Source: Oidiodendron maius Zn (Eukaryota; Ascomycota; Leotiomycetes; Myxotrichaceae). Taken from it: a stretch of 64,000 nt of DNA. The position numbers and the translations under genes are program-made. Of the stretch, positions 34,791 to 47,152 are shown piece by piece. The notes under the pieces were generated by a model that ran no database searches, had not been told where the DNA came from, and saw only the letters and a list, made by a program, of their open reading frames with translations. The first letter of the stretch is position 1, and every line of letters begins with the position of its first letter. The stretch spans positions 186,001-250,000 of the forward strand of contig KN832885.1 in the NCBI GenBank assembly GCA_000827325.1, read 5' to 3'.

Positions 34791-36479
34791 TTACATTGGG
34801 CCATTATTTCCGCCACGGCGATTGGACCTCATATCGCTTTGAGGACCCGGGGAAGATCTGCGACTCTGAAAGGTTGTTTTGCGCCTGACACCTGGTGTAG
34901 AGCGACGACTCTCATACCGATGACGTCCGCCTCTCGGAATTGTAGAGGCTTCTGGCGTGAGCTGACGGCTGACTTCACCTGGATTCTGGCCAAAGATGGT
35001 ATATCCCATGTGCTCCCTGGAGGCAGCAGAGTTCCAGATGATAGTGGACTGTGACTCGGTCTGACCGTTAGCGGCCCCAGGGGCATGCCCATGAGCTGCC
35101 AGGTGCTGGCAGTAGGCATCTACCTCACGCTTGCGTCGGAATATTCCTTGCAGCTTGGAATAGAGGACCTGTGCGATGGTCGTCTTCTCAAGTGCGGGAA
35201 CCCATGTTATGGGCTGGCGTTGGGTCAAGCGCTAGCTCATGCTCCCGGTCCAGCTGAATATAGTCTGGCTGATAATAAGGAGATTTGGCGTGGAAGACTT
35301 CTCGGATGACTCTGAACTTGCCCAAGTTGATTGACCTGGTGAGTGGTGTAAGCTGGTGTAGGGCTAAGATCTGCGACCATATGGACTGCCGCAGAGCGTC
35401 TATGGTCGTTTCGACCACTCCGGGTATAGTTATGACTTGGATCTCCAGGGTTTGATAGCCTGACCGAGCTATCATATTCCCTGGTGGCTGCGGAGCGTCA
35501 AGTCATGCCATAACGCGAGTGGGATTGGACATGGCGTCGTGGATTTTGCTTCTGCAAATTAACATCCATACCGAGTGGCAGATTATCTTCTAAGCCGACA
35601 TGTGAATCGCCTCTGGCATTAAACGACAGGCTACCTGGTATATTGAGCGGCAAATTGCCTTCCACAGCCAGTGGCATACTGCCCTGCATAGCCGGAGGAT
35701 TTACCTTCCATGTCAAGAGATATATTATTCTGTATGCCTAGCGGGGTACATTGTGAAATTGGACCATTATAGCCTTGACTGCGGCCCTGTTCTTGTAAGC
35801 GTTCCTTAGTAATCGGCATCAGGTAGTTGTAACCAGGCCACTGACTGGGAAGTGTCACATAAGGCAACAGCACCGGATATCCGACAGATTGATTAGCCTC
35901 TATACAAAGTGGGTTGGTACGCCCAATTTGGTGACTGAAAACTGGCATTGCTGCAGGGAACGCGGCTTGTTCAGGCGTCATAGTCATGGCCTCCCCATAG
36001 CCGCTCACATTGGCTGCCTGCTCTTGACTAGCATGTTGAGAACCAAATCTATTCTGCCTTCGGCTATCATTATTGCTGTGTCTTTGTCTACGAGAATGAA
36101 GGTCTCGAGTTTGTTGAAGTTCATGTTGCCTAGTTGAAAGCTGGCTTTGTTGCCCCAAAACGAGTGGAGTACATCTACCCTGGTCGATGACAGGAGGTCT
36201 TTGGCTATTTGATGGACCTCCTAGACTTGACTGTTGAGATGCACTGTATCTACTTGTAGTGCGAGGAACGGCATGGCCCATTCTCACGATTTGTTGTCCG
36301 CTTCCCAAAGCTAGTCAACAAGCTAGAAGCAGCCTGCCTTGGTCGGCTAGTGTTTGGTTGCTGATTTGCCCTGTGTCCACTGGTTATACCACGACCGGTA
36401 GGGACCATACTCAAAACTTGCTGGTTCCGACCAAATCCAGTTGAAGTACAGGAGCCGTCTTGTGGCGGGTTGCAATTTC
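34791..36479 (-). pseudogene. Coding-like sequence broken across frames
   Basis: Directly downstream of the small spliced gene, coding-like peptide continues on the minus strand in successive frames: 36483-36250, 36308-35631, 35716-35498, 35475-35188 and 35228-34791. The predicted text is consistently Gln/Pro/Arg/Ser-rich, then shifts to a helical region (VVETTIDALRQSIWSQIL, then LEKTTIAQVLYSKLQGIF) and ends Arg/Ser-rich (RRSSPGPQSDMRSNRRGG). The overlaps lack usable splice sites, so at least four frame changes are needed. I read it as the eroded 3' two-thirds of a long host gene of which the 5' part is annotated separately. No known domain recognised. Confidence 0.45.
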
Positions 36480-37178
36480 TCAACCAATCTCTATCTTGTC
36501 TGGCTCTCTAGCTTCCAACTCCGCTTGTGACATTACACCGTATCTTGCGTCAGACAGTCCATCATCACTATTGATTGTATAATCCGCCTGGTATATATTC
36601 TGAGAATATACACTGATTTTATTGGGTCTGCGAGGATAGCGCGATGGGATCTGCACGTAGGTACCTGACTCCAGGGTGACTTGTGGCAGGGTTGTAAGAC
36701 CCAAGGACTCGGAGCGAAATCCGTCCAAAACAGTCTCGTTTGGATTTCTATTTGGGATTCTATGTCCTTGGTAGCGAGTACACGTGCGAATGATATCATT
36801 GACACTGTTATTGACCAGAGTGACCTGCTCCAAGAATGGGTACCCGATTTCAAACTCGTCGATCAAGTCCTGAGTGATAGTAAATTGAAATACGGTGGCC
36901 AATGCGTGATTGTTTTTTTTAAAAAAAAATAAAAATCTAAAAAAAAATCTATTACTTACATTGAGACCAAAGGATAGAGTTATGTTATTTCTGAACTCCA
37001 GCTGCTGTTGAGTCTCATGCGGACCAATACGGGCGTATCCCTAGATTGTCCCCAGTTAGCTCTAGCCAATAATGGGCAACTGTCTGGATAGAGGCGATAC
37101 CTGTGCTACGCCCTCAGATGGTGTGGGAAAGCCGCCAGGTACCTTCAGGCCCCATGACTTGGTTTTGGGTAAGCTCAT
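36480..37178 (-). CDS. Small spliced gene, unknown; likely 5' part of a decayed gene
   Basis: Three exons (37178-37101, 37040-36960, 36869-36480) give 182 residues with phases closing. It begins MSLPKTKSWGLKVPGGFP, continues GYARIGPHETQQQLEFRNN and then EIGYPFLEQVTLVNNSVND. The fold is unknown to me, mixed alpha/beta and polar, without signal peptide or membrane helices. Intron 2 contains a T8-A9 inverted homopolymer (about 36,913-36,930). The stop after DKIEIG is followed immediately by coding-like sequence in another frame, so this may be the intact front of a gene whose rest has decayed. Alternatively it is a short gene in its own right. Confidence 0.5.
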
Positions 37179-39291
37179 GACTATGAATCATTAGTAAGTT
37201 AAGGCCTTTCAGCTGAATTGTAGAGCTATGGTGTTGTACAGAAATGCAGAGTAAAGCGAAGCAAGTGGGACGCGATCAGCTAATCTGGTGAAGAAGCGCG
37301 ACGCGTGAAGAAGCCAGATCGAGGCGTATAATAGGAAATTGTTGGTTGAAATACGTTGTAATAATCTCTAAGTAGAGATATAGCTTTTAGTATGAAATAA
37401 CACATCTAAGAAAGGAACATTGACAGGAGGGTATGGGGTGGATAGACCGGGAGGTTAAACCTAGGCCTGTTAAGCGTCGATGTTGATGAATGGAAGTAGA
37501 TAAGACGAGAACAAGAATGTCTGATCCTCAACACATGGGCTGAAAGCAAGAGATATAAGAAGATTCACCTTGAATCAATTTAGTCTGGAGGGTGAAAACC
37601 AGGATAGGTCTATGCGATGCTGAACGCCACCAGATCTCGCGATCTAGTTGGCCTCCTTGACTCAATGAGATGAAAAAATGCACCACTTACTTTACTGCCC
37701 CTCTTGAAACAAGAGGCGGTGGAGTTTATTGTCGTTTAGGAATTCAAGACGTCAGCGACGCGGGCGTGAATATTGGAGAGCTGTTCAAAGTCGAGGAGTG
37801 AAACTGTGGTGGATTTTTGTTGATCCGAAAGACTTGTCACGCTTTAGATCAAGTAGCTACTAATTGGGGATGGAAATACTCCAGTGGGATCTGAAGTAGG
37901 TTAGGGCAGCGGACAATTGAATCGTGTGTCAGTCAGATGCATATCCAGCCTACCCTTTCACACTCTTTCGATAAGCAGAACCTTCTTCCAAATGAATGTT
38001 ATTGACACTCTGTCTTGCAAATATACGTTGATTTCAGTCCTGCCGTAACAAGAGAACTTAGATGTTCACGAATACATCTGCTTGGCGGCCAAGGGCTGTC
38101 ATTATTATTCATGCATCCCGTCCTAACCATGCTATGCAAATGTTGTTTCGTGCAGAATAAGGTGAATTTAAACTCGGCTTTAATGTTCTAATTTTCTATT
38201 TCAGGTACAGAAAAGAAAGACCAGAAGGTGAATTCATTGGCAGTTGAACCAATGGTCTTTTCCTAGTATTCCACCTGCCCGCGTCCCCAAATCTTCTCTA
38301 CTCAAGGTCTGATCCAGCGAACAATATAGACTTAAGAAATATTGGGCTTTGTGATATTCTCTTTGCAATACTATCTATAGTAATACTCCCTGATACAATA
38401 TTTTGTACAAAAGCAAAATATCTTTTTATGAAAGTTGACTGATAATTTCATCAGTCGTGTTTATTTTATTCAGAAGATCGCGTAACACCCAAAAAAAATC
38501 GAATACGTGATAAACACCTTATCCACAGACACAAATATATACTAAAAACTGAACAGACAAACCATACAGTGCTCTCTATATATCCAGTCTGTCTCTTCAC
38601 TCCCATGCACTTTTTATTATCTTCCCCATCCACCCCCAATCAACCTTATCTGACCTTCGCTTATGATAAGCCCCAGTTGTGGCTTTCTCCAATCATCCTC
38701 ACCTGCAATCCCAGCTTATCCAACAGCCTCGTGACAAACCCCCAACGCAGCACATCATATGACACCCAACGCCTAGAAGTCAGGCCTGCATGCCAACACG
38801 GTGTAACCCAGGCACATGCGGCTTGCGATAAGAGGCCCGGGGCAGTTTCTAGGGTTAGCGGCCTATGCATGCACCGCGTGCGCACGATCACGTTGGGCTG
38901 GTACCGGGTGCCTACAAGGCAGGAGGCAAATACGGGCTGAGACAGGGTGTGTGGTGGTGCAGATGGATGACTCTACTTGATGCTGTTGGACTTATTTTAG
39001 GAGGTATATATGCGTGTGTATAAAAATGAGGGAGGATTTCATGCGCGCGTGCGGAGATGGAAAGATTGATATTAATGAGTAGATTCATTATCTATCGTTA
39101 GAGCTGGTTTCTGGAGAGAGGCTGTATATGGATATTGTCAATACGATTTGCACTCGACTTCTTCTTGAGGGACTCGAATGGTGCCTTGGGTATCTATCTT
39201 TTTAGAGCATCAGGCATAGGGAAAAGAATCGAGGGCTGGAGCGAAGACAGAAAGTTACATCGCAACCAGAGATACAGACGTACAACTCGAG
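37179..39291. other. Gene-poor spacer
   Basis: A 2.1 kb stretch between the decayed gene and the RING gene. No gene could be built. The minus-strand frame 38,891-38,661 has some protein-like character but no start context or partner exons. AT content rises at about 38,160-38,560 without reaching the level of the islands. Confidence 0.45.
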
Positions 39292-40013
39292 ATGAGGAGG
39301 AAGTTATGGAATATGGCGGGACACACAGTTCAACGTCCAAAGGAGCCGCATTCGAGCTGCGCCATCTGCCATGAGGTGCTAGGCAAGGAGCGCTTGGATG
39401 GGCAGACAGAGTATGCTTCTATGCTGCCGTGTTCGCATGTCTTTGGGAGCATATGCATCTCGCGGGTACGTTATATCTGTGCAGAGTACCATTTCTGTTC
39501 CTTTACATTTCTACTGCGCGCCATCGTCAGAAGTTCTGAATCGAAATGGTTCTTGCATATTCCAGGTCTTCTACATTATTTATCTATCCAAAACACCCTG
39601 AACTAACTCGTCTCATCATCCAGTGGCTTGAGAACGACTCCCTGCATCAAGACTGCCCGCTCTGCCGCCGCCGTATGATCTATCGCGAGTGCGGCCACAT
39701 CATCAAGTCCTGCGATGTCGACCGGGCGCCTAAGTGCGTGCGCGAGAAGGATATGCCCAAGAAGTGCTTCGTATGCCGCAAAGAGGAGCGCCTCGATCAG
39801 GACTTGAAATTGCGTCGCGAGAGGCGGAAACTGGGCGAGGAGCAGCCGCGGCACGGCTTGACAGCTAAGATACACCTGCCCTGGGTGCTTGGGGGCTCGC
39901 GAAGAAGCGCTGTGCAGGTAGAATGGAATGTAGAGGAGTTTAAGAGGGACTGGAGGGCGGAGATCGATGCGATATTCGGAAATGTCGAGCAAGATCGCAG
40001 GGACCAATGGTAG
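39292..40013 (+). CDS. RING finger protein with second Cys/His cluster
   Basis: Two exons (39292-39465, 39624-40013; 158-bp intron) give 187 residues. The C3HC4 RING is split by the intron. CAIC, then PCSHVFGSICI, lie in exon 1, and WLENDSLHQDCPLCRRR in exon 2. Its ligands are Cys-x2-Cys, Cys-x-His, Cys and Cys-x2-Cys. It is probably an E3 ubiquitin ligase binding an E2. A second cluster follows at once: YRECGHIIKSC, KCV, KKCFVCRKEE. This contains Cys-x-His, Cys, Cys and Cys-x2-Cys and probably binds another zinc. The tail is basic, then ends with a Trp-rich WRAEIDAIFGN. Both clusters together define a fungal-specific RING family in my experience, with function unknown. It is convergent with the membrane-protein gene 145 bp away. 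Confidence 0.75.
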
Positions 40014-40158
40014 CAGGGAGGTGTTATATCCCCAGGCGTTGGGAGTTCAGGAGATGGTTCTTTCTTTTGCATGTGGATGGGTATATAGTATGCGGCATTT
40101 TATATCGGTGGGATAGCTTCTCAGTCTAGAGGCATCCGGTTATCTGAGGCTCTTTGTG

Positions 40159-40834
40159 TCATCGCAATATACCCTGGCTTCTGCTACCATGTATCTCGGC
40201 GTCATCTTCGCTTTCGTCGCTGTCATCCTTGAATCCCTCTTCTAATTCCCTGCTCAGCCGCCTGCCAGCATCGTCTCTTCCCCTCTGCACATCCAACGAA
40301 ATGGCCTCTCTTCTATTACTCTCAACGTCTCCAACAGTGTAGAGCTCTTCACCCTCATCCTCATCGAAATCGCTTGCTTCCGTTCTAGCATGTGCTGCCT
40401 GCTCTCGTTCAAATTCTGTCCTCCAACTCGATGGTAGTAGCCACTTTGCCACTGCTTTCAGCAACGCCCTATGCATTCGCTCCCGCACGGACGAGGTGTG
40501 TGTCGAGATAGAGTCCATCGGCAAGTATTGACTATAACGGCCCCGATATCGTTTCCACAGTGGTACAACTATATAGGAGATTAGGAGGTAGAGTACGAGA
40601 GAGATCACCGCCGGGATGAATATGGTCTAAGATACAGTTAGGGACGGATCACCAAGGCTGAGGATAAGATAGAAACCGTACTTTGAACACTGACAGCACC
40701 GAGCCCATCTTGGACTGATTCTCCTCGCCGTCGTATCCAGGAGTATTGGGAGCTGGGTGTGGCATATAGGCAGTTCCGCCGCCGGAACCTCCTCCATTCG
40801 TCGGCGATCGAGTGTTCAGCGACCACACGGACAT
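40159..40834 (-). CDS. Conserved single-pass membrane protein, unknown function
   Basis: Two exons (40834-40682, 40626-40159; 55-bp intron) give 206 residues. The short N-terminus is Gly/Pro/Ser-rich (TRSPTNGGGSGGG). One strong membrane helix straddles the intron region (TIFIPAVISLVLYLLISYIV, about 52-71). A basic WKRYRGRYSQYLP follows, then an amphipathic helix (RMHRALLKAVAKWLLP) and a very acidic tail (FDEDEGEELY and DDSDESEDDAE). I believe this architecture is widely conserved in Pezizomycotina, but I know no function. It is divergent from the formin across about 980 bp. Confidence 0.75.
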
Positions 40835-41813
40835 CGGGGGAGCTGTGGATTGGCGGCCCAGGGATGCTGGCCAGGAAAGGGTGCAAATGGGGGACCACCA
40901 CAGTTGAAGGGGCGACTATAATTGCATTGTCTATGCAGGATCTCCGTATTATGATTCGGGCTCAGGGAGTATGGTATGCACTGTTGTCGACGTAGATTAG
41001 TGTTGGTCCCTGAGACGGGGCACCTGAAGCTGTGTAAGTACGAGATGATCGGCGCCTGAGGTTGCAAGGCATAAATGACACTTTGTATGCAATGCATCCG
41101 AGAGTTTCGTGGTTCAGGGGTATCGCTACGGCCATCGAAAAGCATCACGGGCGACAGAGGTCAACTTCGACCACCTTCCGTTCCCTGTTTCCTCCCATCA
41201 CCCCCTCCGCCGACGTGCATTAATAGGAGATAGACGAAGAGGAGAGCTGCATAATCCCCCTCACTCCCTCTGCTTCCTTACTTGCATCCTCTGCTGGGCT
41301 TTGCTGCGCACGCCTCCTCCCGCCTCTTACGCAAGAGCATCCGAAGCATTTTGAATCACCTGTTTCACCTCCCACCAAATCGAACTGCCACGCCGCCAGG
41401 GCGAGACCGCGTCTAGATCTCAGCCCTTGCCTGCCACCTGGTGCGAGACTAGAGAGGCTGTCCTACGATACTGAGAGGCGGGGGTTTGCTTACCTACTTA
41501 TCTGTGGCAGCGCACGCGCAAAGTTTCAAGTCTTGTATGTAGACTGCCAATATACGCAACCATAGTTGGAGAACTCGAGCCTCTCGTGCTAACAACACCT
41601 CCATGCAGACCGGCATTGCACCAGCGCCGATAAGACGATCCGCGGACCCGACGAGCAACCCTTCGAACGTCTGCCCCGAGGCATGATGCCAATCAATCCA
41701 ATCTGCGACAGATGAACACGACGACACATTTTCGAGGCTAGGCGCATCGAAATTTGAGGTTACCATCCGGCACACAGCGGTGATCGAAACAAGTCCTTCT
41801 ACCAGGCACGATC
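40835..41813. other. Divergent promoter region, membrane protein / formin
   Basis: A 979-bp spacer between two divergent start codons. C/T-rich tracts at 41,170-41,400 suit the formin promoter and leader. No gene seen. Confidence 0.5.
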
Positions 41814-44800
41814 ATGTCAGCAGACAGCAAGTCCAGGCAATCCTCTGGCGGCAAATCATTTTTCTCGCGGAGCTCCAAGAAGGACAAGAGGAATGATGAG
41901 GAGAGGTACCTTGCTGGGGGATTCGACAAAGCAAGCTCGATTGGCTCTCGCTCATCGCGACATACTAGAGATTCCTCGAATGTGTCTATCGACTCGCCCT
42001 ATTCGCCTGGTGCGGACCCGGCTACCAATTTAATGTCTGGTGTGATAACCGCAATCCCTTACGAGAGCGTACCAGAAGACGCTAGGTCGCCTATACCTGT
42101 TGACTACCTTCCGCGGGAGAGTGCGATGCCTGCGCGAAGGGAACCGCTGCCCCATCAACTAAATCGATCCGGGGGAGACTTTCATCAGTATCCAGCCTTC
42201 GACCCCACTGCCCACTCGAATGGGAGTTCACACCCGTCCGGGCCGCGCCCACCGCCTGGAGCGACGAATGTTACAATGGCAAGCACGGGCAATCGAGCCA
42301 CGCAACTGCAGCAATGGGGCCCTGGAAGGCTGTCTGCCGCGATGAACACCAGGACATATGACTCGAGGCTGTACGGGCTTGGAGCAGTAGGAGCTCCGGC
42401 CTCGGCAGCATCTGCAGCATCGGGAATATCAGATACTAGTGTATCATCTTATGCAAGAAGTTCTTTTGAACATTCAGATACAGCAACAGAACGTTCAAGT
42501 GTGTTCTCGTCTGGGAGTACGACGAAAGCGGCCGGTCACAATTCTCCTTCGCACAGCATTCTGTCGCCGAACCTACACAGCTCATACAGCTCAGGCCGAG
42601 AATCCCACCGCCTCACCAAATTTCCTCACCAAAGTCCGTCCGTTGTCCCGGATAGCTTCACCATTCAGAAGCCAACGGATGATAGGATAATAGAGGAGCA
42701 ATTTTTACAACTTATGCAGAAGAGAGGATGGCACAATTTACCAGACCAAGCCCGACGGCAGATGCTGGCGTATCCTGCGGCGAAGAAGTGGACTCTGGTT
42801 CACCAAGACCGCCTGACAGAATTGCAAGGCGAACAAAAACGGAGGAACACGATCAGACAAACAGGACAGTATGGCACCGTGATGGAGATGCTTGTGAATG
42901 CGGAAGAGGAGGGGACCCCAGAATGGTTTGTTAAAAAGGTTATGGAAAATACCATTTCTCCCAAACAGCTGGCAAGTCTAGCTGTCAGTTTGCGAACGCA
43001 ACCGATAGGATGGGTGAGAACCTTTGTGGAATGCCAGGGCCAGGTGGCTCTCACGAACGTGCTGGGGAAAATCAATCGAAGACAGGCCCAAGGTCCGTCA
43101 CCTGTCGAAGGTTCCACGAGCGAAAAGGACCTAGATCGTGAATATGATATCGTGAAGTGCTTGAAGGCACTTATGAACAACAAATTTGGGGCTGATGATG
43201 CGCTGGCCCATCAGCAAGTTATTGTGGCACTGACTTCATCTTTGATATCTCCCAGACTGACAACAAGGAAGCTCGTCAGTGAGGTTCTGACGTTTTTATG
43301 TCATTGGGCAGACGGCCAGGGCCACCTGAAAGTCATACAGGCTATGGATCATGTCAAGAATCAGCATGGAGAGAACGGTCGGTTTGATGCTTGGATGCGA
43401 GTTGTCGAGGTCACAATTGATGGTCGCGGCAAGATGGGCAGCCTGGTGGGCGCCAGTGAAGAAGTACGCAGCGGTGGTATCGGCATGGAAAATCTCCTCA
43501 TGGAATACGCCGTGGCATCTCTATTCTTGATCAACATGATAGTTGACGCACCGGAAAGAGACCTGCAGTTACGTGTCCACATTCGAGCGCAGTTCACGGC
43601 ATGCGGCATCAAGCGGATCCTGACAAAAATGGAGGGCTTTCAATACGATGTTATAGACAAACAGATCGAGCGATTCCGGGCAAACGAGGCTATTGATTAT
43701 GAAGACCTTCTTGAACGCGATGCCAGCAGTATTAAAGACAACATTGATGGAGATGTGAAGGATCTGAACGATCCCAACCAGATAGTGGAAGCCATCATGC
43801 AGAAGGTCCAGGGTAGCAGGACGCAGGATTACTTTGTGTCTGCGCTGCAGCACTTGATGCTCATTCGAGATAATGATGGAGAGGAGCGCCTTCGTATGTT
43901 TCAATTGGTTGATGCGATGCTGAGCTATGTTGCTATGGACAGGAGGTTGCCTGACATGGACCTCAAGCAGAGTCTCAACTTTACTGTCCAGAGTCTGTTA
44001 GATAAGCTACATACAGACTCAGAAGCTCGCCAGGCCCTCGATGAAGCTACTGAAGCTCGTCAAGTTGCCGATTCAGCAATGGCCGAGCGCGATGAAATGA
44101 GGGCGCAGGTCGAGCTCGGTGCTGACGGAATGGTCAAGAAGCTGCAGAAGCAGTTAGAGGAGCAGGCCCAAATCATCGAAGTCCAGCGCCGCCAAGCAGA
44201 TGCGTTGAAGAGCGAAGTAGATAATCTCCAGACTACTCGCGCGAAAGAGGCACAACGTAATGAGCTGGAAACAAGAGAGCTCTATCTCATGCTTCGCGAT
44301 GCCCAAGATATAGCAGCATCGAATGCTGCAAAGGGTGGTGTAGCAGCAAGTGACCCTTCTCAGATGAAAGGCATTCTTGACCGTGAGAGACTCATGGATC
44401 GTCTTGAGATGCAACTTGAACGGCAGAAGACACAGTATAAGCTTGAAGGCAGGGTTTGGGGCGAGGCTGCGGGGCCTTCTGACCGACTACGCGCGCTCCG
44501 TGAAGAGATGGATGGTGACGGCCCAGGTGAAGGCCCAGGAGTGGTGGGTACCCCGCCTAAGGATTTCAAGAATAGCATGCTCGGCAGCGTGTCCCGACAG
44601 ACAAGAATCGCACGGAAGCCAATCAGCTCACAGAGTTCATTCCCTGAAGAAGATGAAGAAGAAGATGATGATGATGAAGGCACCGTATATGAAAAACCAC
44701 GTGTCGTTGAGCTCAGACGTCCAAAACAGGCTGGATATCTCGACGAGCTCACTTCCAAAGTCAAGCGAGCTGACGCAAGTGATGATGAAGAAGGCGATGG

Positions 44801-47152
44801 CGTCACGACCGGACCATCACATCCCAGCATTGAGTCAAATACGCCCAAGACTCCAAGCGACGAGGGAGTGCCTAAGAGCGCAGGATTTAACGGCCCCCCT
44901 CCCCCTCCCCCACCCCCTCTTCCTGAAGCGAATACTCTTGGCTTTTCTGGACCACCTCCGCCGCCTCCTCCGCCTATGCCTACTGGAACTAACAGTATGC
45001 CCCCCCCTCCACCCCCTCCGCCGCCACCAATGCCAGGATCTGTTTCTGCTTCTGTCCCTGGGACGCCTATTACTCCGGGTACTCCCAGCACCTCCAGTAG
45101 TATGGCTCCGCCTCCACCACCAATGCCAGGTAAAGTTTCTGGCAATTTCTTACCAACTCCTACATATTCCGCTGTGCCTACTCTTGGCCTCCCTGTGGCT
45201 CGACCAAAGAAGAAACTCAAGGCACTGCACTGGGATAAGGTTGATACTCCTCTGACAACTCATTGGGCTGCACATGCGCCAACAGCAGCTGAGAAAGAAG
45301 AAAAGTATGCTGAACTCACGAGAAAGGGTGTCCTTGACGAAGTCGAGAAGCTCTTTATGGCAAAGGAGATCAAGAAAATTGGCAAGAGCAGCAGCAAGAA
45401 GGGCGACAAGAAGCAGATCATTTCAAGTGATCTGATGAGGACATTCCGTAAGTTTTGTTTGTAACGCTCTGGTGACAGGCTTGTTAATAACCTACAGAAA
45501 TCTCGCTCGCCAAGTTTTCGTCGTACTCTGTGGACAAGATTATCCAGATGATAATCCACTGTGACAGGGAAGTACTTGAGAACAACGTTGTTATGGACTT
45601 CTTGCAGAAGGGAGATATGTGTAGCATCCCAGAAAACACTGCCAAATTAATAGCTCCGTATAGCAAAGACTGGACTGGCCCAAACGCTAATGATGAACCT
45701 CGGGAACAAGACCCCGCGGAACTCACCCGAGAGGACCAGCTCTATCTTTATACGGCGTATGAACTCCATCATTACTGGAAGTCGAGGATGCGAGCTCTTG
45801 CTCTGACAAAGACATTTGAGCACGAGTATGACCAGATATCTGAGAAGCTGAAGCAGGTCGTTATAGTATCAGAATCGCTCCGTGACTCAGTATCCTTGAT
45901 GAATGTCTTGGGTCTCATTCTAGACATCGGTAACTATATGAACGATTCTAACAAGCAAGCAAGTGGTTTCAAGCTAAGCTCGCTGGCGCGTCTTGCCATG
46001 GTCAAGGATGATAAGAATGAGTCGACTTTCGCAGATCTCGTTGAGCGTATCGTTAGAACGCAGTACCCCGAGTGGGAAGGCTTCACTGAAGATATCAGCG
46101 GCGTGGTATCTGCGCAGAAACTGAATGTGGAACAACTACAGACAGATGCGAAGAAGTACATCGACAACATCAAGAATGTTCAGATGTCACTCGACTCTGG
46201 CAATCTCAGCGACCCGAAGAAGTTCCATCCTCAAGATCGCGTTAGTCAAGTTGTTCAACGGTCGATGAAAGATGCCAGGCGCAAGGCCGAGCAGATGCAG
46301 CTTTATCTGGAGGATATGATCCGCACATACGACGACATCATGGTCTTCTATGGTGAGGACCCAACGGACGAAAATGCCCGACGAGACTTCTTCGCAAAAC
46401 TAGCTACATTTGTGACTGAGTGGAGGAAGTCAAGAGAGAAGAATGTGCTCATGGAACTCACCAAGAAGCGTAATGAGGAGTCCATGAAACGGAAGCGTAC
46501 ACAACAACTCAAAGTCAATGGAACCTCACCAGATGGCCCATCCTCTCCTCCAATGACCTCAACCGGAGCTATGGACTCACTCCTCGAGAAATTACGCGCA
46601 GCTGCTCCACAGGCGAGAGACCAGAGAGATCGCAGGAGGAGAGCGCGCCTGCAGAATCGCCACCAAGTTCGTGTGGCATCGGGACAGCATATACCTGATG
46701 CGGATGAGATACCTGAAGTGGAAGAAGGCTTGCAAACCTCTGAAGCCTTACCTGAGGAAGGATCAGAGACCCCTGAGATTGCGAAAGAGGCAGAAGCTCC
46801 AGAAGATGATGTTGCAGAGCGAGCAGCCCTTCTGCTACAGGGCATGCGAGGCACGGATGGTGCAGATGATGGGGAGGCAACGGATCGACGAGAGAGCATG
46901 CGGCGAGCACGAAGAAGAGATAATGCAGATGACGAGAGGAAGGCTCGCCGACGGCGTCGAGAGAGAGCAACGAGCAGCACTGAACAACAAGCCGACGGAG
47001 AAGCCGCGGAGACAGAAGATGCACGGGAAGTACCCACTATTGAAGAAGAGCAGGCTTCAGACGACAGTGACACGGCACAAACCCCCAGGACGGTCGTCCG
47101 CCCTCCCAGCCCGGATGGGTCACAGAGTAAGCCTATCCAACTGGATGATTGA
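41814..47152 (+). CDS. sepA: Diaphanous-type formin (Bni1/SepA family)
   Basis: Two exons (41814-45447, 45498-47152) give 1,762 residues, the usual length for SepA. The Ser-rich disordered front is followed by a GTPase-binding/FH3 region from about residue 280 (IIEEQFLQLMQKRGWHNLP). A coiled coil lies at about 740-860. The FH1 at about 1,020-1,110 has three polyproline runs that bind profilin. The FH2 runs from KKKLKALHWDKVD (about 1,130) to about 1,550. The C-terminal DAD motif MDSLLEKLRAA is followed by DRRRRARL. Rho-GTP binding releases the DID-DAD clamp, and FH2 then nucleates and caps actin filaments for hyphal tip growth, actin cables and the septal ring. The single intron lies within FH2, where FQISLAKFSSYS is rebuilt. 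An acidic run EEDEEEDDDDE precedes FH1. The Arg/Glu-rich tail beyond DAD is long but ordinary for the family. Confidence 0.95.

Noticed and set aside
38661-38891. Protein-like minus-strand frame of 76 codons
   Set aside because: There is no flanking exon, no start in good context and no recognisable motif.
44360-45255. Two long frames, Gly-rich on the minus strand and Leu/His-rich on the plus strand, in the formin
   Set aside because: They are shadows of the polyproline FH1 region, whose codon repetition keeps other frames open.
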